This document shows, piece after piece, positions 11,476-22,080 of a DNA stretch of 64,000 nt (the stretch's first letter is position 1; every line of letters begins with the position of its first letter). Source of the DNA: Macrothele yani (Eukaryota; Arthropoda; Arachnida; Araneae; Macrothelidae); assembly GCA_039090855.1 (NCBI GenBank), contig CM076997.1, positions 160,362,709 through 160,426,708 of the forward strand, read 5' to 3'. The position numbers and the translations under genes were made by a program. A model generated the notes under the pieces. It was not told the DNA's origin, did not search any database, and saw only the letters and a program-made list of their open reading frames with translations.

Positions 11476-11691
11476 TTTTTTTATTGGTTTTTAACGACTA
11501 CCGTGATCAACTCAGTGGGCTATAAGCAGTTGCCCGTCCCAAATTCAGGGCTACTGGTTCCAGGGAAGAGAGAGAGCTAGTGCCGTAAGACAAACACAAC
11601 GTACATGCCTCACCGGAATTCGAACCCGCACCCATCTCGGACGAATGATTAGGAGCGATCGGTTAGACCACTGCGCCACCGGGATTGCCCA
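11476..11691 (-). mobile_element. tRNA-derived SINE, family 1
   Basis: Full-length minus-strand copy: T-rich tail, body with CCAGTGCCGTAAGAC-type words, B box as GGAATTCGAACCC, and A box as GACCACTGCGCCACC in complement. The short word AATAAT occurs on both sides and may be a target duplication. Confidence 0.85.
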
Positions 11692-12010
11692 GGAATAATT
11701 CCAGACTGTAAAAGTTTCGAGCTGAAAATAAATTGAACATTACGCATGAAAAAAAAAAAAAAAAGAAATAGTTTCAGTGTCGAAATCTAGATACCATCGC
11801 ATTACCTAGTATACAGACTGAATTTGGAAATTTTGCATAGTCATATAAATTATTTAGATTGTTGTAAACCCTTTAAAAAGCATTCATGCACTTCTAACTA
11901 GTTATTTATTTTGCTATATTGATATCTTGGGTAGCCCTATGATTGTTGTGTAAACGCAACAGATGACTGGCCCACCATTCATTGCATTGCGAATTGCTTT
12001 CAACTGAGAA
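11692..12010. other. No gene recognised
   Basis: AT-rich spacer between two SINEs with an A-rich run at 11750-11766. Confidence 0.5.
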
Positions 12011-12247
12011 TTTTTTTTTCTTTTTTTTTTTTTTTGATTGGAGGTTTAACGACTATCGTTATCAACTCAATGAGCTATAAGCAGTCGTCCGTTCTTAATT
12101 TATGGTCACTAGTTCCAGGGAAAGGAAAAAGCCAGGGCCGTAAAAAAACAACAACATCCATATCTCACTGGGATTCGGACCCAGACCCATCTCGGACGAA
12201 CGGTCAAGAGATGGACAACGCTTTGATCACTGCACCGCTCGGGAGCC
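12011..12247 (-). mobile_element. tRNA-derived SINE, family 1, with target duplication
   Basis: Minus-strand copy with a long T run at its 3' tail and an older, mutated body. It is flanked by CAACTGAGAA (12001-12010) and CAACTGGGAA (12248-12257), a 10-bp target-site duplication with one mismatch, which shows LINE-type insertion. Confidence 0.85.
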
Positions 12248-13130
12248 AACTGGGAAATAAAACTAGCTTTCAGTTAAAGAGCGAAGGAAATCTGTTCAAT
12301 CATTTAATGCGTCTTATTTCCGTACATAAGAAATTTGTGCACTTCTTTTGCGTAATAAATTTACCCAGATCCGACATTGACCTATTTTGAACAGAAAAAG
12401 TAACTTTTATTCCCTGAAACTTATTAATTACATCTTTGAAACTGTGAAAGATGACTAGGTTTAGTGAAATATCCGTAGATGAAATGTAAACCATATCTTT
12501 ATATTTGTAAAATGCGGAAAAGCAAACAAAATCTGATCCCTTCGTAAATGAAAGATTCGTAGTCTGAATGAAACCACATATAATCAGCTGTCAAATGCAA
12601 TACTTTAAACATACTGACGATATCTTGACTTACGAAATTCTGACGACTTGAAAACGGAGATCTCTTCAGTTAACGGAGAAATGCTGGTAGTCTGAGTAAG
12701 ATAACTCTTCTGTTTGGAAATGCCGTATATTTAAACACAAAGATCTCTTCAACTTTGAAATTCCGGTAACGTCCAAAACTTTCATGAATGTAAGAGTCGA
12801 ATCTCGTATAAACAAGTTAGTAAAATCATGCAATGCATTGATTAAGATACTCTTTCCAACATACCAGAAATGATTGGAAAATGCCTTGGTTTTGAGGGGA
12901 CTAAATTATGGTATAACGTTAGAGGTTCACATATATCAAAATTAAATCTCTTTATGCCAGTGTTACCGATTTCTGTTATCAAGAGCTACCACACGTAAGC
13001 CGTTTTATAATTAAAATTTCCATCTAAATCGGACAATTTTCACGGACGTTAACATGCGAAAATAATGCGTGACGAATCTCACACATGCGCGCTGTCCGCA
13101 AGTGCTGACAAAAAGCATTTTTGACGGAAC
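12248..13130. other. No gene recognised
   Basis: AT-rich sequence. Words such as GATCTCTTCA and TTTGAAATTC recur between 12600 and 12780, which may be a very decayed tandem repeat. Nothing firm. Confidence 0.4.
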
Positions 13131-13800
13131 TGCTTTCAAAGTCGTTACGGAACAACGTATTGTATTTCTTTGCAATAGAAGAAATTTTTACTCGAGTTAT
13201 TGCTCAAGTTATGAGGATACGGGCTGTAGAATATATGTCGCTCCTGTGCCCTAACCTTTGACCCCATTTCGATTATATTCAACAGGCCACCCCGGTGGCG
13301 CAGTGGTCTAAGCGATGGCCTCTGATCATTCGTTCCGAACGCGGTCCGGGTTCGAATCCCGGTGAGGCATGGATGTTGTGTTTGTCTTACGGCACTGGCT
13401 CTCTCCCTTCCCTGGAACCAGTGACCCTAAGTTAGGGACGGGCGACTGCTTATAGCCCATTGAGTTGCTCACGGTGGTCGTTAAACCTCCAACCAAAAAA
13501 AAAAAATTTCAACAGAACAAGTTCAGTATACCTCCGGAACAACATCATGAAGTTTTGTTGCAATAGAAGCATTTTTAGTCAAGTTACGAGGATAATCACT
13601 GTGGAATAAATCTCGCTCCTGTGCCCTAACCTTTGACCCCATTTCGATTATATTCAACAGAACCGGTTCAGTATACCTCCGGAACAACATGATAAAGTTT
13701 TGTTGCAATAGAAGCATTTTTCGTAAGTTATGACGCATAAGGGCGATGGAATCGATCCTGCTCTTATGTCCTGACCTTTGATCCCAATTCCCCCATTTTC
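13131..13800 (+). repeat. 145-bp tandem repeat, three units, split by a SINE
   Basis: Units run about 13131-13285, 13516-13660 and 13661-13800. Each ends with a block such as CTAACCTTTGACCCCATTTC and ATTCAACAG and contains TTGCAATAGAAG. Units 2 and 3 share GTTCAGTATACCTCCGGAAC. A SINE occupies 13286-13507 between units 1 and 2. Downstream (13886-13912) is a GACAGACAGTCAGACAGACG run. No coding capacity. Probably part of an unidentified non-autonomous element. Confidence 0.75.
13286..13507 (+). mobile_element. tRNA-derived SINE, family 1, near-intact reference copy
   Basis: The best preserved copy in the window. The head carries RNA polymerase III promoter elements: A box within GGTGGCGCAGTGGTCTAAGC and B box GGGTTCGAATCCC. 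The body has TCTTACGGCACTGGCTCTCT, CCTGGAACCAGTGACCCTAA and GTTGCTCACGGTGGTCGTTA. It ends in an A-rich tail. The flanks TTCAACAG (13278-13285 and 13508-13515) form an 8-bp target duplication. The gene-like head is a SINE head, not a functional tRNA gene. Confidence 0.95.
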
Positions 13801-14059
13801 AATAGGGTTCTTCCCCAGGTTGTTCCTTACCACATACTAAAAGTTCATCAAAAATTGAACAATTTTTACGCGCGTTATCGTGCGGACAGACAGTCAGACA
13901 GACGGACGGACAAAGCTAGATCATATACGCTTCTTCAACCTACGGATGGAAAGCGTAAACAACGGATCTTTATAGGATAAAATGTGTCTGAGTTGAGCTC
14001 ATAGCAGATTTTTTAAGTGAGAGCAGGGTGCCCCGATAAAAAGAATAAAATAAAAAGTT
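13801..14059. other. Tail of the 145-bp repeat and unassigned sequence
   Basis: Contains the GACAGACAGTCAGACAGACG run. Nothing else is recognisable. Confidence 0.45.
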
Positions 14060-14225
14060 CGGAAAAAATTAGAGTTTAAGAAGTATAGTTTCCTGTTAAG
14101 AAGGTGAAGTTATAAGCTACCCTACTTATTTTACCCGTTGTCTCACACCAAACAGCAAACCAGGCGCCAGGAAGCAGAAAAGGAGAAAAGAGCAGGGAGG
14201 AAGGGTGGGGGGGGGGGCTAAAAGA
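14060..14225 (-). repeat. Dispersed repeat, inverted partner of 10305-10470
   Basis: Carries the reverse complement of the 10305 copy, including GAAGTTATAAGCTACCCTAC, and ends in a purine-rich stretch with a G run at 14207-14217. Confidence 0.6.
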
Positions 14226-14662
14226 GTAAAAAGTGAAGCACCGAAAAGAATCCCCAAAACAACAAACAATTTTTCACTCTCTCCAATGGACTCAATACTT
14301 CACCGCTTGTGACTGCCCTTTTCCTGAAAAGTGCCCTTGTAATTTTTTTTTCGCCAACTTAGTTCGCCTTGTGCGAAAATGTTTTTGCAAACGTCATGGA
14401 CGCATGAAGTTTATAAGTTTTTGAACTTTTTTAAATTTTTAGCAATTTTACAAACATGGAAAACCAAATGTATTTTTCTTTCTCTTTTAATCCCAGTTAA
14501 TTGCTGGGATTTTTGGTCCAGTTCTCAAGGGATTTACTTGTGGCATACTTTTCAAAATATGTTTTGGACTTTTAAAATTTACAGGGTCCTTAATGTCGTA
14601 ATTTAGAGCATTTGGATGATCCTTTGCTTTATCATAGTACCTCCTCGCTAATTTGTAAATAT
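14226..14662. other. No gene recognised
   Basis: AT-rich sequence left of the mariner terminus; short frames look like chance ORFs. Confidence 0.45.
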
Positions 14663-16002
14663 TGGGTTGATACATAAGTTCATGCCGATATTTTCACCGC
14701 GCTACAGGAATGTATTACATCAGAAGAGAAAACGGAATTAATCAACTATGTATCCCCCCCCCCCCCCCATTGTTCATGATGTTGTCCCAGCGTCTGGATA
14801 TGTCTGCAATGCCATTCTTGAAAAAACGTGCAGGATTTGCTGCTAAGAAATCATTGAGGGAATTCTGTAGATCAACATCATTGTTGAGCGTTCTGCGACG
14901 GAGTGAATTCGACAGCGATCGGAACAGGTGATATTCTGAAGGGGCGACATCCGGAAAATAGGCCGGATGTGAAAGGATCTCCCATTTTATGTCCTGAATG
15001 GCCATTATGGTTATGTTTGTACTGTGAGTGCGTGCGTTATCATGTTGCAGAAGGACGCCATTGCGCCGATGTAGCCGTTCCTGCTGAATTGCTCCCTCCA
15101 CACGGCGGAGTTGCTTACAATTGAGAGCAGCGTTGATGGTCCGATTCCTTGGCAGCATTTTCCAGCGAATAATGCCTTCCATGTCCCACCAGACACACAA
15201 CGTGATCTTCTCAGGATGGAGGTCATGCTTTGGATGTGGTGTGGGCATCTTGTTTGGGCTTAACCATTTCCTCCGATGCCTGAAATTCACGTACAGGCCC
15301 CACTTTTCATCTCCAGTAACAATACCTGACAGAAAGGGATTCTGTTGCTGAGAACATTCGCGATAACGGGCGAGCAAGAAACCACATATGGCAACACGCC
15401 GATTCTTGTTGTCCTCGGTGAGAGTGTGAGGCACCCAAAACCCCTAATTCTGGACCTTTCCCATACGTTTCAGGTGTCGCACCACTGTGGCCTGATCACA
15501 GTCCATCTCAGTGGTCAAATCACTTGTGGTTTGACACGGTTGCAAATGGATGATATGGTTCGAACGATCCACATCAAAGTGGGATGAGATGGTTCAAAGG
15601 ATCCTCATCAAAGTGAGATGAACGACCTGAGCGTGGAGAGTCGTTGAGGTGGTCAAAATTGCCACCTCGGAACCGCTCAAACCATTTGCGGGCTGTCGTC
15701 GGAGCAATAGCATTCTTCCCATTCACAGCACAAATTTGTCGAGTGGCCTCGGCGGCTGTGGATTCCTTATTAAACTCGTAGAGGAGCAGATGTCGGAAAT
15801 GTACATTCCTCTCATACTTGACACTTCACACTTCCGGACCTGGAAAACAAAAAGCTATTAGCCACAATCACACAGCGCAACATGGTTTAGATACAGGATA
15901 TTACTGGCTACATTTTGATATACAAGTGGTCATCTGCACCGTTACTACTGACCTGGGAAAAAACCCCTGAAATAAACGGCATGAACGTATGCATCAACTC
16001 AA
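14663..16002 (-). mobile_element. mariner transposon with both inverted repeats
   Basis: 1340 bp between TA dinucleotides. The left terminus TTGGGTTGATACATAAGTTC matches the reverse-complemented right terminus TTGAGTTGATGCATACGTTC, and the similarity continues through ATGCCG. The terminus and transposase are of the mariner type (DD34D). The coding region lies on the minus strand. Confidence 0.92.
14742..15850 (-). pseudogene. mariner transposase, frameshifted
   Basis: The N-terminal part (about 15830-15600) reads KYERNVHFRHLLLYEFNKES, then ARKWFERFRGGNFDHLNDSP, the usual mariner DNA-binding domain. A local tandem duplication and frameshift near 15550-15625 and a stop near 15440 interrupt it. 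The catalytic part is one open frame from 15434 to 14742 with TGDEKW (first Asp), HDNART (second Asp) and VAPSEYHLF, where the third catalytic Asp of mariners is Glu. The spacing between the second and third residues is 34, as in mariner. The C-terminal glycines come from a C run at 14754-14768 and are probably an artefact of slippage. Inactive. Confidence 0.88.
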
Positions 16003-17147
16003 TACTATAATGAATAGGGTTTACTTCTAACGTGTTACGAATTTCATGATTTGAGGTACGCCGTCGAGATTTTTCATCATTCTCAGGCAAAGTGTGTCTC
16101 CTTTACATCTGAGTCAGCTTCAACGTTAACTATTATTCCTGGTGTTTTGTATTAGCTGCTTGAGAGTGACGTAACTAATGCGTTTGTACTTTATTTTGGA
16201 TCTCTCTCTGTGGAGCAGTATATTGTAAATTAAAGTTTAGTTTCTCCTTTTAACCCCAGAGACTTATAAGGAAAAAGAAATCAACAAAGAAAAACTAATG
16301 CAAATATAAATTTTAAGTAATGAATATGTAAAGGTCTGAATGTTCCCACTTCCAGAACTGAGATAAAAAGAGAATTGAATTCTTGTTAATTCTAGGAACT
16401 GAGGAAGTGGAAAACGGGCATTCGTTTTTCCTTTGAATAAAAATGCGCCATTCATTTGAACACAAGTCTTGAGGTAGCTGTTTACAAATTTTTAATAATT
16501 AATAGTGTTGAGCCAATCAAGTGGCCGATCTGCATATAACTAGGTGTTAAAGCAATGCCTTCAAGAATAAATTTCAGCTCCCCTAAACGACATCCGAAAC
16601 TAAATTTCCCTTAAGGATTCACTTGTGAAGCAAGTCACGAATCTCTGTTTCGGTCGAAGGAAGACTTAGAGCACCTGAAGTAGAGATTTAGTTTCTCAGA
16701 CGAGAACTCCCTTCAAATATTTGGGGCAGGCATAAAACACGTCGTTTTCTCGGATTTACATCCCATTTACGCAGTGGCGTGCAAGAAAACAATCAGGATC
16801 ATCTGCCTGAAAGGTGGTGATTTACAGCTGGGGTTGAGATTGTCACGCCTTTCCAAATTACCATGCGTGGCGTTCAGAAAACCGAAGGAGAAATATTGAT
16901 GAGACGAGAAAAATCTCGAGGTGACCCGGAATTTTCCTTTGCGTTAAGCGTTTATAATATCGCTCCCATCCTGTATAAAATAAATTTACTGAAACTGGAA
17001 AGATTGGATGTTTATATAATATATGCTTACTTCGCTTACGGAATTGTTCTATAATACAGGCTTTCAGCGTTTATGTGGAGACCTAAAACGAAATGAAAAT
17101 AACGTATAGGACATTTTTTGGGCTCCCAGTTTTATAGAACAGACGTA
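16003..17147. other. No gene recognised
   Basis: AT-rich sequence between two DNA transposons. No repeats or coding blocks that I can identify. Confidence 0.5.
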
Positions 17148-17199
17148 CACCGATCAGCTTTAAACATTAAAACCAACTACCAAACATGATGTAGGCCCT

Positions 17200-17800
17200 T
17201 CTTTCGCTGACGAAATAGCTCTCATCTTATGAGGCATAGAATCAATGATATGTTATTAGGTGTCTTTTGATATATGGTACTTTGACTGCAGCAGAAGATT
17301 CCGCAGTTCCTTAAAATTACGCGGTAGGGGTGATACTGCTCGTACTAGTTTCTCCAAATCAAATTACAAATGCTCGATAGGATTCATGTCCGGCGAATTT
17401 GGGGGCCATGGTAATCAATAAAATTCCTCTTCATGTTCTTGGAACCATTCCTGAACCTTTTTCGCAGTGTGGCATGGAGCATTGTCTTATTGAAAGACGC
17501 TATCTCCGTCAGGGAATACAGTTGCCATAAAGGGATGTACTTGGTCAGCCACGAGATTCTGGTGCATGACAGCTGAATATCGTCAGAGTTCGCTCTACAG
17601 AGATAATGGGCCCAAGTGTTCCCAAAGAAAATATTGCCCAGACAATCACACTCGTTCCAGTTGCTTGGATCCGTCCCACACTGCATCCAGGTGAAAACGC
17701 TTCCTTAGGAAAAGGTCGCACAAGAGCTCGTCGTCATGATGCAACAGAAAACGGGATTCATTTGACCATGATACCCACTTCCAGTCTTCTATGGTTCACT
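17200..17800 (-). pseudogene. Tc1-like transposase remnant
   Basis: On the minus strand the catalytic domain reads SWSNESRFLLHHDD, where the first Asp of SDES is Asn, then FQ followed by a stop and DNAPCHTAKKVQEWFQEHEE (second Asp kept), NSPDMNPIEHL with the catalytic Glu kept, and the C-terminal IDSMPHKMRAISSAKEGPTS. Several stops and frame changes occur, including a stop where NPIEHLW should have its Trp. N-terminal sequence right of the minisatellite (18310-18700) is too decayed to read cleanly. Inactive. Confidence 0.85.
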
Positions 17801-18310
17801 GTCGATGATTGCAATCTTCTATGGTTCATTGTCGATGATTGCAGTCTTCTATGGTTCATTGTCGATGATTACAGTCTTCTATGGTTCATTGTCAATGACT
17901 GCAGTCTTCTAGCCGCCCCGGTGGCGCAGTGGTCTAAGGCATTGGCCTCCGATCATTCGTCAGAAAGGGGTCCGGGTTCGAATCCAGGTGAGGCATGGAT
18001 GTTGTGTTTGTCTTACGGCACTGGATCTCTCCCTTCCCTGGAACCAGTGACCCTAAATTAGGGACGGGCGACTGCTTATAGCCCATTGAGTTGCTCACAG
18101 TGGTCGCTAAACCTCCAATAAAGAAGAAAAGAAAAAGAAGAAAGAAGCAGTCTTCTATGGTTCATTGTCGATGATTCCAGTCTTCTATGGTTCATTGTCG
18201 ATGATTGCAGTCTTCTATGGTTCATTGTCAATGACTTCAGTCTTCTATGGTTCATTGTCGATGATTGCAGTCTTCTATAGTTCATTGTCGATGATTCCAG
18301 TCTTCTAACG
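17780..18310 (+). repeat. 30-bp minisatellite, about 9 units, interrupted by a SINE
   Basis: The unit is ATGGTTCATTGTCGATGATT plus GCAGTCTTCT. About four units occupy 17780-17910 and five occupy 18147-18310. The unit probably arose by duplication of a stretch just upstream of the catalytic-domain coding region of the host Tc1 element. Confidence 0.92.
17911..18146 (+). mobile_element. tRNA-derived SINE, family 1, inside the minisatellite
   Basis: Near-intact plus-strand copy with A box GTGGCGCAGTGGTCTAAGGC and B box GGGTTCGAATCC, ending in an AAGAA-rich tail. GCAGTCTTCT flanks both sides (17901-17910 and 18147-18156). Because that word is also part of the 30-bp repeat, the duplication is consistent with, but not proof of, a target-site duplication. 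Confidence 0.92.
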
Positions 18311-18805
18311 TTGACGACGGTTAACATAGGCACACGAATGGGTCTGTGGCAGCGGAGACCCATATCCAAGACCGTATGGTGAACTATGCGTTCGAACGCA
18401 TTGGGCCCTTCACCACAATTGAAATTATGGATTGTATCATCCGCAATGACCTCCCTTTTGCTGCTGACAAGACGAGACGATACAGCCAGCTCTGACTTCT
18501 GGCATCAGTAAGGCGTGGCCTACCCACCCCTTATCGACGGTTCAAAGTGTCACCTGTTTTGGACCATCTTTCATCGGTACTGCATTGCAGGATGCAGTCT
18601 AACACTTCGCTGTTACAGAGATGCTCTTTCCAAAGCGACTTTACATAATGATCTGTCTTTCGTCCAAATCAAATAAACCCTTTGCTTTTCCCATGTCGAG
18701 ACGAAACGAATATATCGTTCGCGACCTTGGCACGTGATGCTAATTGGCTGCCACGCACCTATTTGCATATCGCACAGGTGGTTTTAATGTTTTGGCTGAT
18801 CGGTG

Positions 18806-19148
18806 TATGTAATTGCCGTTTTTGCACTGCATAAGTGGCATTTTCTGTAAAGCACATTTCTTGCTAATGTTTTCGATAGTTTTCGTTTTTCATATTTTTA
18901 ATGTAACTGACAGACTGCTATTCTTTTAATTTGGAAAAAGAAGGGAACGGTTTATATTACCTTCCTTTTACCAGAGTGGCTTAACTTTTGCTCCGTGGAT
19001 GATCCTCAGACCGCATGGCTTAGTCTCAATTACCTAGTATTACGTTCTGAGACCACGCAGCAAGTATGCGACTTTCGTTTGCTAGATTTTACACCGAGTC
19101 CGTACACTGCTTTTTACGCAGGTTTGGGAAACTTAAAAAAATTTAGTA
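18806..19148. other. No gene recognised
   Basis: Spacer between a Tc1 element and a SINE. Confidence 0.45.
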
Positions 19149-19360
19149 GCCGCCCCCGGTAACGGAGTAGTCTAAGCACAGGCTTCTGACCATTCGTCCA
19201 AGAAAAGTCCGGGTTCGAATCCCGGTGGGTATGGATGCTGTGTTTTTCTTACAGCACTGGCTCTCTCCCTTCCCTGGAACCAGTGGCCCTAAATTTGGGA
19301 CGGACGCCTGCTTATAGCCCATTGAGTTGCTCACGGTGGTCGTTAAACTTTCAATAAAAA
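19149..19360 (+). mobile_element. tRNA-derived SINE, family 1, with target duplication
   Basis: Plus-strand copy with mutated A box (GGTAACGGAGTAGTCTAAGC) and intact B box GGGTTCGAATCCC. The flanks AATTTAGTA and AATTAGTA look like an imperfect target duplication. Confidence 0.88.
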
Positions 19361-19965
19361 AATTAGTATCTTCAAAAATACTTTTTCTCTTTCAGAATTA
19401 TTCGTCTTCCTGTTCTTCCTAATGTTAAAGATACTAAACATAAGGTAGATTAATCGGACTTAACCACCAAAATTCGAACAAACACTTGAATCGCAATCTG
19501 TACTAATTCACGTTCATCAAAGGTGTTGAAACACTGCTTCGTGTAGTAGGAAAAGCAGAGCTTCGTCTTTTCACCGAGTATCCTCAATTAATTGCCTAAT
19601 TTGTATCCTTACCATCTCGTCACGAATGTTATCCATCAAAGGCGCTCGAGTTTTAAACACTCTATATCGTTATATTTCTCGCTAAATATTTCATTTATCA
19701 ATTAAGGACTGTGTTTCACAGCCTGATATTTTGCAGTATGGGAGAATTATGGGGTTTCTTTCCATTCCGTTATGATTTAAAACCAGAACTATGCCCCATT
19801 TTTCTAAATCCCATTAAGAATAATTGTAATGTGGAGCCCACTATCATTGAAAATGAAATTTCACTTTGGGTTGCAAAATAAAAAGATGAATAAACTTAAG
19901 ACTTTCCTTAGAGTGAGTTAGTTAGTCTTTGCAACTTTCTCTGAGTGCAGTTTTTCCCTGCTAAA
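19361..19965. other. No gene recognised
   Basis: AT-rich sequence with no identifiable content. Confidence 0.45.
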
Positions 19966-20745
19966 GCAATTTTGAAAAGTACTTACGTTGTAAAACTGGA
20001 AAAAATAGGGGTAAGATTGTGCGTCGTGATGATGTAAAAGAAATAGCAGTTTTGAAGCTAAAATAGAAGGTTGGACGTTGTTGCGATTTGAAGAAATAGG
20101 TCCGGTCACGGTAGCACAGTGGTCTAAGCGCTGGCTTATGACCATTTGTCCGCGATGGGTCCGGGTTCGAATCCCTTTGAAATATGGGTGATGTGTGGAA
20201 CCTGTGGCCCTAAATTAGGGCCGGAAACTGCTTATGGCCCATCGAGTTTCTCAGAGTGGTCCTTAAAACATAGAACAAAAAAAATTGCGGAAATGTTGGA
20301 TATTTCTGCAATTGGTAAAGGTAACTAGAAACACAGGAATAATGTTGGACGTTGTTGAGATATCAAAAAGTAACTACATTGCAAAGCCAAAAATAGGGGT
20401 AAGGTTGGGCGTTGTGGCGATTTGAGGAAATAGCTGTGTGAGAAAAAAAGAAACAGCTTAAACAAGAGAGAAGAGGATGTTGAAAGTTGTCCCTACCTAG
20501 AAAACTGTCTATGTTATAAAAAAAAAACACCGAGATTTCAAAGTAGGATGTTGTTGGGATTCGAAAACTAACTACGTCGTAAAACTAAAATACATTGGGA
20601 ATGTCGTATCTTGTTGCGGCTTGAAATAGTAGCAGTTACATAGAACTAAAAATAGGGAGAAAGTTGAACGTTGCTGGTATTTGAAAAAGTAACTACTTTG
20701 CAAAACAAAAAAATGGCGGAAATGTTTAAAGTTATAGATGTCTCG
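19966..20745 (+). repeat. Highly degenerate ~60-bp tandem array, split by a SINE
   Basis: Recurring order of words: GTTGGACGTTGTTG, GATTTGAAAAAGTAACTAC, TTGCAAAACTAAAAATAGGG. Units vary in length and have many substitutions, so the array is old. A SINE sits at 20101-20284. Confidence 0.65.
20101..20284 (+). mobile_element. tRNA-derived SINE, family 1, internally deleted
   Basis: The head is kept (CACAGTGGTCTAAGCGCTGG; GGGTTCGAATCCC), but the central block around the ACGGCACTGGCTCTCTCCC stretch is missing. The end resumes at CCTGTGGCCCTAAATTAGGG. Confidence 0.85.
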
Positions 20746-22080
20746 AATGTTGTAGGGTTAGAGTTCTAGGAATACGCGCAGATTTGTTAGCAGCTCCCAT
20801 GTTGCGAAAAAGACCTAAAAAAAGCACACTACCGTGTAACGTGTTGGTCTGGAAAATACAACTTACCCGTGCGAATGGTTAGAAGATAATGATTGTGGGT
20901 AACCGGTAAACAGAATAACTGTACTAACAAATATTTTTTGTACATGCATGAAGAACGAAAAAGTTGGGTGCCCTGTTATAGGTAGGTTTAATGCGTGCCT
21001 CTGATTTCCCAGTGGTGTCGAAATACAATTTTCGATTGCAGTGTGTTAATTAAAGAAGAACGTGGAAAAGCGATGACTTGGTCTGTTTACATTGTCTCCA
21101 CGTATTTGGAAGATTTTCATAATTACCAGCATTTACAGCATTAAAAAAGCAAAAAACAAATGGCGGTTATGTTATAGATAGGTTCCAAACAAGCATTCAT
21201 AGCCTGAGGAAGCGAGAAGGTACAAAGTTCTGTGCGTTCTGTTCCAAGTAGGCTTTGAATGGAGGAGACACACAGCTATATCGTCATGTACTCTGTTAAA
21301 TAAAAGTTTGGGCTGTGTTTTTCAGTATCAGAGAGAGAGAGAATTTATAAAATAAAATCCAAAATTAACGCTTCATGTAAATGTATTAAGCTCTTTAAAC
21401 TTGAATTCTACTTTTGTTTTCCACAAAAAATGATCTGATTCGTTTGCGAATATTACATTTCCACGCAAAGGCACAACACGGCGACAGTAAACACACTGGC
21501 AAATAAATCGAACTAACATTTCACATTATCAATGACTGAAAACATTGTTCCAGACAGCATTTACAACGTAATTTCCAACTTATTTTCATTCAAGAAAACA
21601 GTTATAACAATGAATTTACAGAAAACTGAATTGCAAGAAGGAATGAATGCCACAACAAATCAAGCGTAAAATAATTGTGTTAGAAAAATAAGGCAATACA
21701 AATTAATTTTAAATTGCGTTTTCGAAATGTCATGTTTCACAAATAAACTTTTCTGAATATACTGTAGTAACTATTGAAATACGTTTCCTCTGATGCGTAT
21801 GCTATTTTACTTAAATTATTGCAAATGTCTGTAACTATTATACATATGTATTAACTTATTTTCACTTATAAGCTACACTTAATGCGTCACTGAGGATTTA
21901 AATTTTTATGTTAACTAACAGGTTGTTGTCATCGATGAGTCTCAGTCGTAGCAGCTGGAAACAAAGTTATGAATAATTTAATCACTTCTGGAATAAAAAA
22001 GGCTACAGTTTGTAAACATATCTACGTAACTTAGAGATTAATCTTTTTTATTAAATAGCCTTTCAGCATGTCATAACGCC
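20746..22080. other. No gene recognised
   Basis: AT-rich sequence leading to the satellite array. A short GA run occurs near 21330. Confidence 0.45.

Larger units (their letters stand above)
17148..18805 (-). mobile_element. Tc1-like transposon carrying a minisatellite and a SINE
   Basis: Bounded by CACCGATCAGCTTTAAACAT at the left and, in reverse complement, CACCGATCAGCCAAAACATT at the right, each next to TA. The total is 1658 bp; without the SINE it is about 1420 bp. A 30-bp minisatellite lies inside the transposase region and a family 1 SINE sits inside that minisatellite. Confidence 0.9.

Noticed and set aside
13286..13380. Functional tRNA gene
   Set aside because: A and B boxes are good, but the same head with the same downstream body occurs in many copies with target duplications, so it is a SINE head.
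14742..14770. Glycine-rich C-terminus of the mariner transposase as a real feature
   Set aside because: It comes from a C homopolymer at 14754-14768, most likely slippage or a sequencing length error.
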